Origin: an uncultured Eubacteriales bacterium
Lineage (GTDB): Bacteria; Bacillota; Clostridia; Lachnospirales; Cellulosilyticaceae
Reading direction: 5' to 3'
DNA: 17,805 nt
NCBI GenBank assembly: GCA_900551325.1
Contig: URVM01000039.1
Coordinates: 1 to 17,805 of the forward strand
The number at the start of each line of letters is the position of its first letter. Within the stretch, counting starts at the first letter, position 1. Shown piece after piece: positions 7,801 through 14,676 of the stretch. A model generated the notes under the pieces. That model saw only the letters and a list, made by a program, of their open reading frames with translations. It searched no databases and was not told the origin of the DNA. A program made the translations under genes and the position numbers.

Positions 7801-9243
7801 ATGACACAACCTAATATTTTACTAATTGTAGATGACCAACATAGGGGTGATTGTTTAGGGGTAGCAGGTCATCCAGATGTAAAAACGCCTTATTTAGATA
7901 GTTTAGCTCAAAGAGGAACACTTTTTAAAAATGCTTATTCGGCATGTCCAACTTGTATACCGGCAAGAGCTGCTCTTATGACAGGAATGTCACAGGAAAA
8001 TCATAAACGTGTAGGCTATCAAGATGGTGTAGCTTGGAATTATGAGCATACTTTAGCAGGAGAACTTACAAAAGCAGGTTATTATACTCAATGTATAGGG
8101 AAGATGCATGTAAGTCCACTTAGAAATTTATTAGGTTTTCATCATATAGAATTGCATGATGGCTATCTACATCATAATCGTTATGCTAAAGTACCTTATT
8201 ATGAAAGCCAAAAAATAGCAGATGATTATTTTTACTGGTTAAAAGAAGAAAAAGGAATTTCTTGCGATGTAACAGATACTGGGCTTGAATGTAACTCTTG
8301 GCTTGCAAGGCCATGGATGTATGAGGAACAACTACACCCAACTAATTGGGCAACTAATCGTTCATTAGATTTCTTAAGAAGAAGAGATAGATCTAAACCT
8401 TTCTTCTTAATGACCTCTTATGTAAGACCTCATCCACCTTTTGATGCACCAAGTTGGTATTTTGATCTTTATAAAGATAAAGAGCTAAGACCACCTTTTA
8501 TAGGTGAATGGGCAGATAAAGAAAGCTACAAAACTTTAGGAAGAGTATTTAATTCAGGAGATGGTATTGCAGATCCAGAACTTGTAAGACAGGCACAAAT
8601 GGGCTACTATGCATGCATTACTCATATTGACCATCAAATAGGAAGACTTATACAAGCTTTAATTGAAGAAGAAGTTTATGACAATACAGTTATTTTATTT
8701 GTATCTGATCATGGTGAATTATTAGGTGATCATCATATGTGTAGAAAGACAAGACCTTATCAAGGAAGTATACATGTACCATTTATTTTATCAGGACCAG
8801 GTCATTTAGTACCTACTAATGGGGCAGTTTCTACAGATTTAGTAGAACTAAGAGATGTGATGCCTACTTTACTTGACTTTGCAGGTGCCCAGATACCAGA
8901 GAGTGTAGATGGAAGAAGTGTAAGAATAAAAGGGCAAGAAGAAAGAAAAGAGTGGAGAACCTATATTCATGGGGAGCATTCAGGAGGCAATATAGGAAAT
9001 CATTATATTGTAACTGAAAATGAGAAATATATATGGTATACTCAAACTGGTGAAGAGCAATTTTTCAACTTGAAAGAAGATCCTAATGAGATGATTAACC
9101 ATATACATACACCAAAGTATGAGGAAAAGATAAAAGAGCTAAGGAACATCCTTATACAAGAATTAAAAGATAGACCAGAAGGGTATTTAGATGGGGAAAA
9201 TCTTAAAGTAGGCTGTAGAGAAAGAGCTGTTTTAGAGATTTAA
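7801..9243 (+). CDS. Cys-type sulfatase, apparently cytoplasmic
   Basis: This 480-residue S1-type (alkaline-phosphatase fold) sulfatase would remove a sulfate ester from its substrate. Asp11-Asp12 are the usual metal ligands. CIPAR (Cys52 to Arg56) is the CxPxR motif whose Cys is converted to formylglycine. GKMH (Lys101, His103), RPHPP (His211), SDHG (Asp303-His304) and Lys316 complete the active-site set. No signal peptide precedes the catalytic domain, unlike most glycan sulfatases, so it should act on imported sugars. The start is ATG at 7801 with AGAGAGG 8 nt upstream. A maturase (anSME) is required by the family and is not in the window. The substrate is not readable from sequence. The neighbours (NahK-like kinase, NgcE-like transporter) suggest a sulfated N-acetylhexosamine. 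A phosphonate or other ester hydrolase of the same superfamily is a less likely alternative. Confidence 0.88.
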   Translation: MTQPNILLIVDDQHRGDCLGVAGHPDVKTPYLDSLAQRGTLFKNAYSACPTCIPARAALMTGMSQENHKRVGYQDGVAWNYEHTLAGELTKAGYYTQCIGKMHVSPLRNLLGFHHIELHDGYLHHNRYAKVPYYESQKIADDYFYWLKEEKGISCDVTDTGLECNSWLARPWMYEEQLHPTNWATNRSLDFLRRRDRSKPFFLMTSYVRPHPPFDAPSWYFDLYKDKELRPPFIGEWADKESYKTLGRVFNSGDGIADPELVRQAQMGYYACITHIDHQIGRLIQALIEEEVYDNTVILFVSDHGELLGDHHMCRKTRPYQGSIHVPFILSGPGHLVPTNGAVSTDLVELRDVMPTLLDFAGAQIPESVDGRSVRIKGQEERKEWRTYIHGEHSGGNIGNHYIVTENEKYIWYTQTGEEQFFNLKEDPNEMINHIHTPKYEEKIKELRNILIQELKDRPEGYLDGENLKVGCRERAVLEI

Positions 9244-9269
9244 TAATAAAAAAGCGATGAGAAAACTAA

Positions 9270-9295
9270 AGAGTACTCAAATATTAAAATGAGTA
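9270..9295 (+). repeat. GAGTAC repeat in the sulfatase-nucleotidyltransferase gap
   Basis: GTACTCA (9272-9278) and TGAGTAC (9289-9295) form a 7-bp inverted repeat with a 10-nt loop. GAGTAC also recurs directly at 9270 and 9290. No U-tract follows, so it is not a terminator. It may be an operator or an mRNA hairpin. I see no convincing -10 box in this 84-bp gap. Confidence 0.35.
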
Positions 9296-9327
9296 CAAAT
9301 GTAAGGAAGAGTTAGAGGGAGGATATC

Positions 9328-10248
9328 ATGAAAAGAGAACCAATTTTAGTAATTATGGCAGCAGGAATGGGAAGTCGCTACGGTGGGTTAAAGCAAATTG
9401 ATCCAATAGGAGCACACAATGAACTTATCATTGATTTTTCTATCTTTGATGCTATTAAGGCTGGATTTAAGAAAGTAGTATTTATTATTAAAAAGGTAGA
9501 TGAGCAAGACTTTAAAGAAGCTATTGGAGATCGTATTGGTAAATATATTGAAGTAGAGTATGTATATCAAGATTTAAATAACTTACCAGAAGGATATAGT
9601 GCACCCGATGAACGTGTAAAACCATGGGGAACAGGGCATGCAATTTTATCTTGTAAAGATGTAGTAGATCAACCTTTTGCAGTTATTAATGCAGATGATT
9701 ACTATGGACCTCTTGCATTTAAGAAAATCTATGACTTCCTTTTAGAGGCACAAGATGATGAACATTGTCGTTATGCTATGGTAGGCTATACACTTAGCAA
9801 TACTTTAACAGAAAATGGACATGTAGCTAGAGGGGTTTGTACACAAGTGGATGGTTATTTAGATTCTATTTGTGAGCGTACACACATTGCTTATCATGAA
9901 GGTGAAGTTCAATTTTTAGAAGGTGATGTATGGACACCTGTAGATAAAGAGTCTATTGTTTCAATGAACTTATGGGGCTTTACACCAAGTATTTTTAAAG
10001 CTTTAGAAGAAGAGTTTACAAAGTTCTTAGATAAGGCCTTGGTAGAAAATCCACTTAAGGGAGAATACTTCTTACCTTCAGTAGTAGATACACTTATTAA
10101 GGAAGACGTGGCTACAGTAGAAGTACTTCATTCAAAAGATAAGTGGTATGGGGTTACATATAAAGAAGATAAACCTGTAGTTGTAAAAGCTATTAGAGGG
10201 TTCCAAGAAGCAGGTATATATCCTTTAAAATTATGGGAGGAAAAATAA
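9328..10248 (+). CDS. Sugar-1-phosphate nucleotidyltransferase, probable UDP-HexNAc synthesis
   Basis: This 306-residue cytoplasmic protein has the GT-A type nucleotidyltransferase fold. The N-terminal nucleotide-binding signature is MAAGMGSRYGG with Lys22 (residues 10-22), followed by WGTGHA (100-105) and NADDYYG (121-127), where Asp123 is the likely metal ligand. It is shorter than bifunctional GlmU, with no acetyltransferase repeats, and differs from the GalT-type enzyme used in bifidobacteria. The family transfers a nucleotidyl group from NTP to a sugar 1-phosphate. UTP and HexNAc-1-phosphate are inferred from the adjacent kinase. GAGGGAGG lies 5 nt before the ATG. Its stop is one base from the kinase start, and the ribosome-binding site for the kinase is inside its 3' end, so the two are coupled. 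Confidence 0.85.
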   Translation: MKREPILVIMAAGMGSRYGGLKQIDPIGAHNELIIDFSIFDAIKAGFKKVVFIIKKVDEQDFKEAIGDRIGKYIEVEYVYQDLNNLPEGYSAPDERVKPWGTGHAILSCKDVVDQPFAVINADDYYGPLAFKKIYDFLLEAQDDEHCRYAMVGYTLSNTLTENGHVARGVCTQVDGYLDSICERTHIAYHEGEVQFLEGDVWTPVDKESIVSMNLWGFTPSIFKALEEEFTKFLDKALVENPLKGEYFLPSVVDTLIKEDVATVEVLHSKDKWYGVTYKEDKPVVVKAIRGFQEAGIYPLKLWEEK

Positions 10249-10249
10249 G

Positions 10250-11353
10250 ATGAAAGCAGAAATTAATGAAAGTCAGCTTCAACATTTATGCGGACAGTTC
10301 GAATTCGACGGAGCAATTACTCACCTTGGACCTACAGGAAATGGACATATTAATGATACTTTTTTAGTAGAAACACAGATGAATAAGAAATACATTCTAC
10401 AACGTATTAATCATCATATTTTTAAAGATCCACAAAAGTTAATGGAGAATATCGAAAAGGTATGTAATCACGTTAAACATAAGGTAGAAGAAGTAGGTGG
10501 AGATGTAAGTAGAGAAGTGCTTACTTTAATTCCTGCTAAAGACAAGAAATACTATGTTCAAGACGAGGCTGGTTACTACTGGAGAGCTTATGTATTTATT
10601 ACAGATGCCATCTCTTATGATGTAGTACCAAGTAATGAAATATTTTATAACTGTGCAAAAGCCTTTGGTTTATTCCAAAAACGTTTAGCTGATTTTAATG
10701 CTGAGGAACTTTATGAAACAATTCCTTATTTCCACCATACTAAAAATCGCTTTGAAAACTTTATGAAAGCTTTAGAAAGCAATCAGGCAAATCGCAAAGA
10801 CTTAGTAAAAGAAGAAATAGACTTTGTACTGGCTCATAAGGGTGATACAGAAGTATTATTAAACTTATATGAAGAAGGTAGAGTGCCTCTTCGCGTAACA
10901 CATAATGATACTAAGATTAACAATGTTATGGTAGATGAAGTATCTCAAGAAGGTATTTGTGTTATAGACCTAGATACAGTTATGCCAGGTCTTGCAGCTT
11001 ATGACTTTGGTGATTGTATTCGTACTGGTGCAACTTCTGGTGAAGAAGATGAAGTAGATCTTACAAAAGTTAACTTTATGGCAGATAGATTTGAAGCATT
11101 TGCTAAAGGTTTCTTAGAAGAAGTAGGGGAAAGCTTTGGAAAAGACGAAATCTATTCTTTATTATTAGGTGCAAAGGTTATGACATTAGAGTGTGGTATA
11201 CGCTTTTTAACAGATTACTTAGAAGGGGATCACTACTTTAAAATCCATCGTGAAAATCACAATCTAGACCGTGCAAGAACACAGTTTAAGTTAGTTCAAG
11301 ATATGGAAGCACAGTGGGAACAATTAGAAGAAATTATTAAGAAGTTTATGTAG
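10250..11353 (+). CDS. nahK: N-acetylhexosamine 1-kinase, NahK-like
   Basis: This 367-residue cytoplasmic APH-fold kinase phosphorylates the anomeric hydroxyl of GlcNAc or GalNAc with ATP to give HexNAc-1-phosphate. Resemblance to Bifidobacterium longum NahK is strong along the chain: GNGHINDTFLV (30-40), YILQRIN (48-54), WRAYVFI (111-117), the catalytic loop RVTHNDTKINN (215-225, base Asp220), VIDLDTVMPG (238-247), YDFGD (251-255), and a GIRFLTDYLEGD stretch near the C terminus. Length fits the family. It starts one base after the nucleotidyltransferase stop. In bifidobacteria NahK acts after lacto-N-biose phosphorylase. No phosphorylase is present here, so the free sugar must come from another reaction, plausibly the upstream sulfatase. 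Confidence 0.92.
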   Translation: MKAEINESQLQHLCGQFEFDGAITHLGPTGNGHINDTFLVETQMNKKYILQRINHHIFKDPQKLMENIEKVCNHVKHKVEEVGGDVSREVLTLIPAKDKKYYVQDEAGYYWRAYVFITDAISYDVVPSNEIFYNCAKAFGLFQKRLADFNAEELYETIPYFHHTKNRFENFMKALESNQANRKDLVKEEIDFVLAHKGDTEVLLNLYEEGRVPLRVTHNDTKINNVMVDEVSQEGICVIDLDTVMPGLAAYDFGDCIRTGATSGEEDEVDLTKVNFMADRFEAFAKGFLEEVGESFGKDEIYSLLLGAKVMTLECGIRFLTDYLEGDHYFKIHRENHNLDRARTQFKLVQDMEAQWEQLEEIIKKFM

Positions 11354-11430
11354 TAAGCTTTAAATAAGGAATGAATATATAGTTATAATAAAATCATATG
11401 TGAAACATAAATAGATAAGGAGTGAAAAAG

Positions 11431-12438
11431 ATGGCTATACTTGTAACAGGTGGAATGGGCTATATCGGAAGTCATACAACAATACAACTTATAGAAGCAG
11501 GTCATGAAGTTGTTATTTTAGATAATTTATGTAATTCAAAGGTAGAAGTACTTGATCGTATAGAAGAAATTACAGGTAAACGTCCAAGCTTCTATGAAGT
11601 AGACTTATTAGATGCTGTAGGAACAGAACGAGTATTTAAAGAAAACACGATTGAAGCAGTTATTCACTTTGCAGGACTTAAAGCAGTAGGTGAATCAGTA
11701 AGCTTACCACTAACTTATTACCATAATAATATTACTGGAACACTTATTCTTTGTGATATAATGGCAAAATACGGTTGTAAAAAAATCGTGTTCTCTTCAT
11801 CAGCTACTGTATACGGTATGAATAATGAAGCACCATTTGTAGAAACGATGCCTTTAAGTACTACAAATCCTTATGGAAGTACAAAGCTTATGATTGAAAA
11901 TATATTAAGAGATGTACTTGTAGCAGATCCAGAGTGGAGTATTGTACTTCTACGCTACTTCAATCCAATTGGAGCACATGAGTCAGGCCTAATAGGAGAA
12001 GATCCAAATGGTATTCCAAATAATTTACTTCCTTATATAGCACAAGTAGCTGTAGGTAAATTACAGAAGCTAAGTGTATTTGGGGATGACTACGATACTG
12101 TAGATGGAACAGGCGTAAGAGATTACATCCATGTATGTGACCTTGCAGCAGGACACCTTGCAGCAGTAGACTATGCACTAGCTCATACAGGTGTTGAAGC
12201 TATAAACTTAGGTACAGGTAATGGATACAGTGTACTTGAAGTAGTACACGCTTTTGAAAAAGCATGTGGACACCCAGTTGCATATGAAATAGCACCAAGA
12301 CGCCCAGGCGACATTGGAACATGCTATGCTAATGCTCAAAAAGCTAAAGATCTTCTCGGATGGGAAGCTAAGAAAAATATAGATGAAATGTGCCAAGATA
12401 CATGGAGATTTGCAGCTAAACATTATGGAATGAAATAG
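11431..12438 (+). CDS. galE: UDP-hexose 4-epimerase, predicted to accept UDP-HexNAc
   Basis: This 335-residue NAD-dependent short-chain dehydrogenase-type epimerase interconverts UDP-glucose/UDP-galactose and, in some members, UDP-GlcNAc/UDP-GalNAc. The NAD motif is TGGMGYIG (6-13), with Met where Ala is usual. The catalytic set is SSSATVYG (Ser122-124) and NPYGSTK (Tyr148, Lys152). RRPGDIGTCYAN places Cys298 at the position of E. coli Tyr299; human GALE has Cys there and uses N-acetylated substrates. ATG 11431 is chosen because AAGGAG (11417-11422) lies 8 nt upstream. The in-frame GTG at 11422 overlaps that site and is unlikely to be used. A TATAAT (11384-11389) precedes the gene but its -35 is weak, so readthrough from the kinase operon is likely. 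Confidence 0.95.
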   Translation: MAILVTGGMGYIGSHTTIQLIEAGHEVVILDNLCNSKVEVLDRIEEITGKRPSFYEVDLLDAVGTERVFKENTIEAVIHFAGLKAVGESVSLPLTYYHNNITGTLILCDIMAKYGCKKIVFSSSATVYGMNNEAPFVETMPLSTTNPYGSTKLMIENILRDVLVADPEWSIVLLRYFNPIGAHESGLIGEDPNGIPNNLLPYIAQVAVGKLQKLSVFGDDYDTVDGTGVRDYIHVCDLAAGHLAAVDYALAHTGVEAINLGTGNGYSVLEVVHAFEKACGHPVAYEIAPRRPGDIGTCYANAQKAKDLLGWEAKKNIDEMCQDTWRFAAKHYGMK

Positions 12439-12470
12439 ATAGATCTACTTTTAAATTTTGGAGAAGGGAC

Positions 12471-12725
12471 GAATGACTATCTCTGGTTAGGCTTATAAGG
12501 TGGCAGGGTGGGGTGCATTCTCCTACAGCTTCCACTTCCGGTGGTTAAGAGGCTATAAACTCGGGAAGGACAAGAACGCCAGAAACTTGCTTCGCTGCGA
12601 ACAGTCTGGCTAAAACCCTTGTGCATCCACTCGTTAACATCCTCTAAACCACCTGCATAAGCCGCTTCCGGATAACGCACCCCACCCTGCCACCTTTTCT
12701 AAGGCATTAGAAGAGACAGTCATTC
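12471..12725 (+). repeat. 255-bp imperfect palindromic element A
   Basis: The ends GAATGACTATCTCT (12471-12484) and AGAGACAGTCATTC (12712-12725) are complementary with one mismatch. Inside, a perfect 20-bp inverted repeat pairs 12497-12516 with 12677-12696 (AAGGTGGCAGGGTGGGGTGC and its complement). Further in, GGTGGTTAAGAGG (12540-12552) pairs with CCTCTAAACCACC (12641-12653) at 12 of 13 positions, and GCCAGA (12578-12583) pairs with TCTGGC (12605-12610). The whole segment can fold into one long, interrupted hairpin. It is more GC-rich than its surroundings and lies between galE and the operon terminator, in the transcript's 3' region. The minus-strand reading frame across it looks spurious. 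Confidence 0.85.
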
Positions 12726-12824
12726 TATGCTGCTTCCTTATTAGGTTTTAAAGACGGGGGAGATAAGTGTTTCTCTTGCGTAAGACAACTAAAAGGATAG
12801 TAATTTTAGTATATATATCAAAGA

Positions 12825-12878
12825 AGCCATGACTTTTTCTTATGAGTATGTTGTGTAGGAAAAAATCATGGCTTTTTT
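12825..12878 (+). terminator. Terminator of the sugar operon
   Basis: AAGCCATGACTTTTTC (12825?-12839 arm) pairs with GAAAAAATCATGGCTT (12859-12874) with one internal C-A mismatch, and a T6 run follows (12873-12878). It is the first strong terminator after galE. The rest of the stretch 12726-13036 holds a 21-codon reading frame (12767-12832) and AT-rich sequence with no clear promoter. Confidence 0.88.
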
Positions 12879-13036
12879 ATAGGCTACGCATAGTACCTAT
12901 AGATGCTACTTTTTTTAGGGGACTAAGAAAAGATTTGTTGAAACATTTAAGTGTCCTTGCAAATAGTTATAGATAAGAAGTTTCAAATAGATATTTAAAT
13001 TAGTAAGTGTATCCGTATTTTTTAGGAGGTATTACT

Positions 13037-13486
13037 ATGCATTTAATATTAACATCTTGTGATTTTGGAAATGAAAAGTCTAAAAAATGTATTATTAAAA
13101 ACTTAAAGAAACCCATAGAACAATGTAAGGTATTGTTTTTTCCTAATGAAAAGGCAACTCAAGAAATGATTCAAAGTGAAAAGTATTACCAGTGGATGCA
13201 AGAGTGTGGATTTGAGAAAGAAAATGTATATATTTTTGATTACTATAATCCGAAGAAGTTTATAAACTTACAAATAGATTGCTTACATATAAGTGGTGGT
13301 AGTGCATGCCAAACACTTGATAGAATTAGAAGCTGTAATGCTGACAAAATAATTACTAACTATATTAACCAAGGAGTTACATATATCGGTGGTAGTGCTG
13401 GAACACATATAGCAACAAAAAACATAATGCATGTTTTGCCATTTGAACAATCTATTTCTCCACTATTTGACCTTCTTCTAATCTAA
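13037..13486 (+). pseudogene. C-terminally truncated peptidase E-like (S51) protein
   Basis: This 149-residue product resembles peptidase S51 / type 1 glutamine amidotransferase-like proteins. It has an N-terminal beta strand HLILTS, a central ISGGSACQTLDRI (85-97, where family members usually have GGN), and the nucleophile elbow YIGGSAGTHIA with Ser120. The family runs to about 200 residues or more. Here the reading frame ends at residue 149, soon after VLPFEQSISPL, so the C-terminal region carrying the expected catalytic His is missing. The stop lies 12 bp before palindromic element B, and no remainder is visible beyond it. The start is ATG 13037 with AGGAGG 7 nt upstream; the in-frame GTG at 13007 is not needed. 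It is most likely a remnant, though a short folded protein cannot be ruled out. Confidence 0.65.
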
Positions 13487-13498
13487 CCGTAGCATTGA

Positions 13499-13693
13499 GG
13501 GAGGGGGTGTGGGGGTGTGTTCTCTGGAACTTGCCTACGTAGCGTTTAGTTAAGAAATGTGCGAAATGAGAAAATGATGGTTTTAGGGGTGCTGTTTGAA
13601 CGAAGTGAGTTCACCCCGTTATCATTTTGGAATGAGCTACATTTCTCTAAAAGCGGAGTGAGCAGGTGGAAGAGAATACACCCCCACGCTCCC
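13499..13693 (+). repeat. 195-bp imperfect palindromic element B
   Basis: Outer arms TGGGGGTGTGTTCTCT (13510-13525) and AGAGAATACACCCCCA (13671-13686) pair at 15 of 16 positions and extend to GGGAG/CTCCC. Inner helices are AGAAATGT (13553-13560) with ACATTTCT (13639-13646), AAAATGAT (13571-13578) with ATCATTTT (13621-13628), and GGGGTG (13586-13591) with CACCCC (13612-13617). The whole folds as one long hairpin. The G-rich outer arm followed by TTCTC resembles element A (GGGTGGGGTGCATTCTC), suggesting one family. It lies at the broken end of the S51 gene and downstream of the convergent minus-strand gene. Confidence 0.85.
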
Positions 13694-13721
13694 GACCTTA
13701 CATATACCCCTAAATATTTTT

Positions 13722-14498
13722 CTAAATATTCTTTTTAAAAGGTTCATCCTGTACATAAATACCAGCAAGTTTTTGAATACTACGTGGTATGGCATCTTGA
13801 GAGTTTTTCCATGGGGCGGAAGCATTGCGGTAGTCATTTTTATCAATAAACCAGGATAGTTCTTCTTCAAGGCGTTTAAGATGGGTTGATACCATGTTTT
13901 TTGAAGTATTTAGGAAAAAGGTTTTAGTCTCTTCTTTTAGATGATAAGGGGCAAGCTCTAGTAGCTTAGAAAAATGCTCGAGGCACATACCCTTACTATT
14001 TATAAATAGAGTCTTAAACTCTTCATTATGTTCAAGAAGATGAAAGAAGGTTTCTATATAACGATTAAAATTTTTATCTATGCGTTCACATATATAGCAA
14101 CTATGTAAGTTTTCATGGAGAAATTGGGCTAGAGGTGTAGATTGTTGTAAGTCGTGAGCTTTGGAGCCTGTAGCTTTTTGGAGTCGCTTCATGAGGGAAG
14201 GTGTAGAAAGTTTGGTCGTTTGAAGTAAGCCATCTAACTCCTTTTCAAGCTTTTGATAATGAGTATGAAGGATAAAGGCAAGGCCTAAACGATTGCCATA
14301 GTCATAAAGTTTCTTATAATGTTCCTTACAAAAGCCTAGACGGTCTGTTTCACTACGTATATCATCTTCCATATAGGAAGCACCTAAAGTAAAGCTAATG
14401 GCATCTTGCTCAAGTTTACGATGTATAAAGCAAAAAGGACATTCATCCTGGGCATTAAAAGCATCAGTAAGAGGAATAGTATAAAGTGTATCTTTCAT
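13722..14498 (-). CDS. DUF6062-like protein with duplicated CxxC...CxxH modules
   Basis: This 258-residue soluble protein has no signal peptide or membrane segment. I recognise it as DUF6062-like; the function is unknown. Two equivalent modules are visible: Cys20-x2-Cys23 with Cys57-x2-His60, and Cys134-x2-Cys137 with Cys172-x2-His175. The gaps are 33 and 34 residues, and similar KLEKEL / RLEEEL helices follow each. This looks like an internal duplication with two potential metal sites. The C terminus (FIDKNDYRNASAPW...DAIPRSIQKLAG) is typical of the family. The start is taken at 14498, where GGAG lies 6 nt upstream. The upstream in-frame ATG at 14516 has no ribosome-binding site and overlaps the putative promoter. 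The gene is divergent from the glycosylase gene. Confidence 0.82.
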   Translation of the reverse strand: MKDTLYTIPLTDAFNAQDECPFCFIHRKLEQDAISFTLGASYMEDDIRSETDRLGFCKEHYKKLYDYGNRLGLAFILHTHYQKLEKELDGLLQTTKLSTPSLMKRLQKATGSKAHDLQQSTPLAQFLHENLHSCYICERIDKNFNRYIETFFHLLEHNEEFKTLFINSKGMCLEHFSKLLELAPYHLKEETKTFFLNTSKNMVSTHLKRLEEELSWFIDKNDYRNASAPWKNSQDAIPRSIQKLAGIYVQDEPFKKNI

Positions 14499-14519
14499 AA
14501 GAGTCTCCAATCTCATTAT

Positions 14520-14525
14520 ATTATA
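14520..14525 (-). promoter_or_regulatory. -10 box of the DUF6062-like gene
   Basis: On the minus strand TATAAT reads from 14525 to 14520, about 22 nt before the chosen ATG at 14498. The hexamer 17 nt upstream (TATATA) is a poor -35. The position implies transcription starts close to the alternative ATG at 14516, which supports the downstream start. Confidence 0.4.
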
Positions 14526-14611
14526 GGACCGAAATTTAATTTTATATATTTATTATAACATATTTAGTAGATAAATAAGGAATATTGAAGTAAAATCAAA
14601 ATAGATTAAAG

Positions 14612-14640
14612 TTGGATAAAACTAAATCATATGGTAATAA
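14612..14640 (+). promoter_or_regulatory. Possible promoter of the glycosylase gene
   Basis: TTGGAT (14612-14617), 17 nt, then TAATAA (14635-14640) lie 37 nt before the ATG at 14677, within the divergent intergenic region 14499-14676. Both boxes are imperfect and the region is very AT-rich. Confidence 0.3.
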
Positions 14641-14676
14641 TATAAAAGGAAGTTTTAGGTAAAGGATGTGAGCCAC

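Noticed and set aside
4437..12438. Complete lacto-N-biose/galacto-N-biose phosphorylase pathway
   Set aside because: NahK-like, nucleotidyltransferase and GalE genes are present, but no phosphorylase frame exists in the window and the extra enzyme is a sulfatase.
12477..12680. 67-codon minus-strand frame inside palindromic element A
   Set aside because: It is confined to the inverted repeat and its composition follows the G-rich arms. It reads like repeat DNA rather than a protein gene.
12938..12974. Promoter TTGAAA ... TATAGA for the truncated S51 gene
   Set aside because: The spacing between the boxes is 24 nt, too long for a standard sigma-A promoter, and no better pair was found.
12471..13693. 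Elements A and B with the broken gene between them as a composite transposon or insertion sequence
   Set aside because: No transposase frame lies between or beside them, and their outer ends differ, so they do not look like the two ends of one element.
13637..13870. 77-codon minus-strand frame overlapping element B and the 3' end of the DUF6062-like gene
   Set aside because: It is out of frame with the supported gene and crosses the palindrome; no ribosome-binding site was seen.
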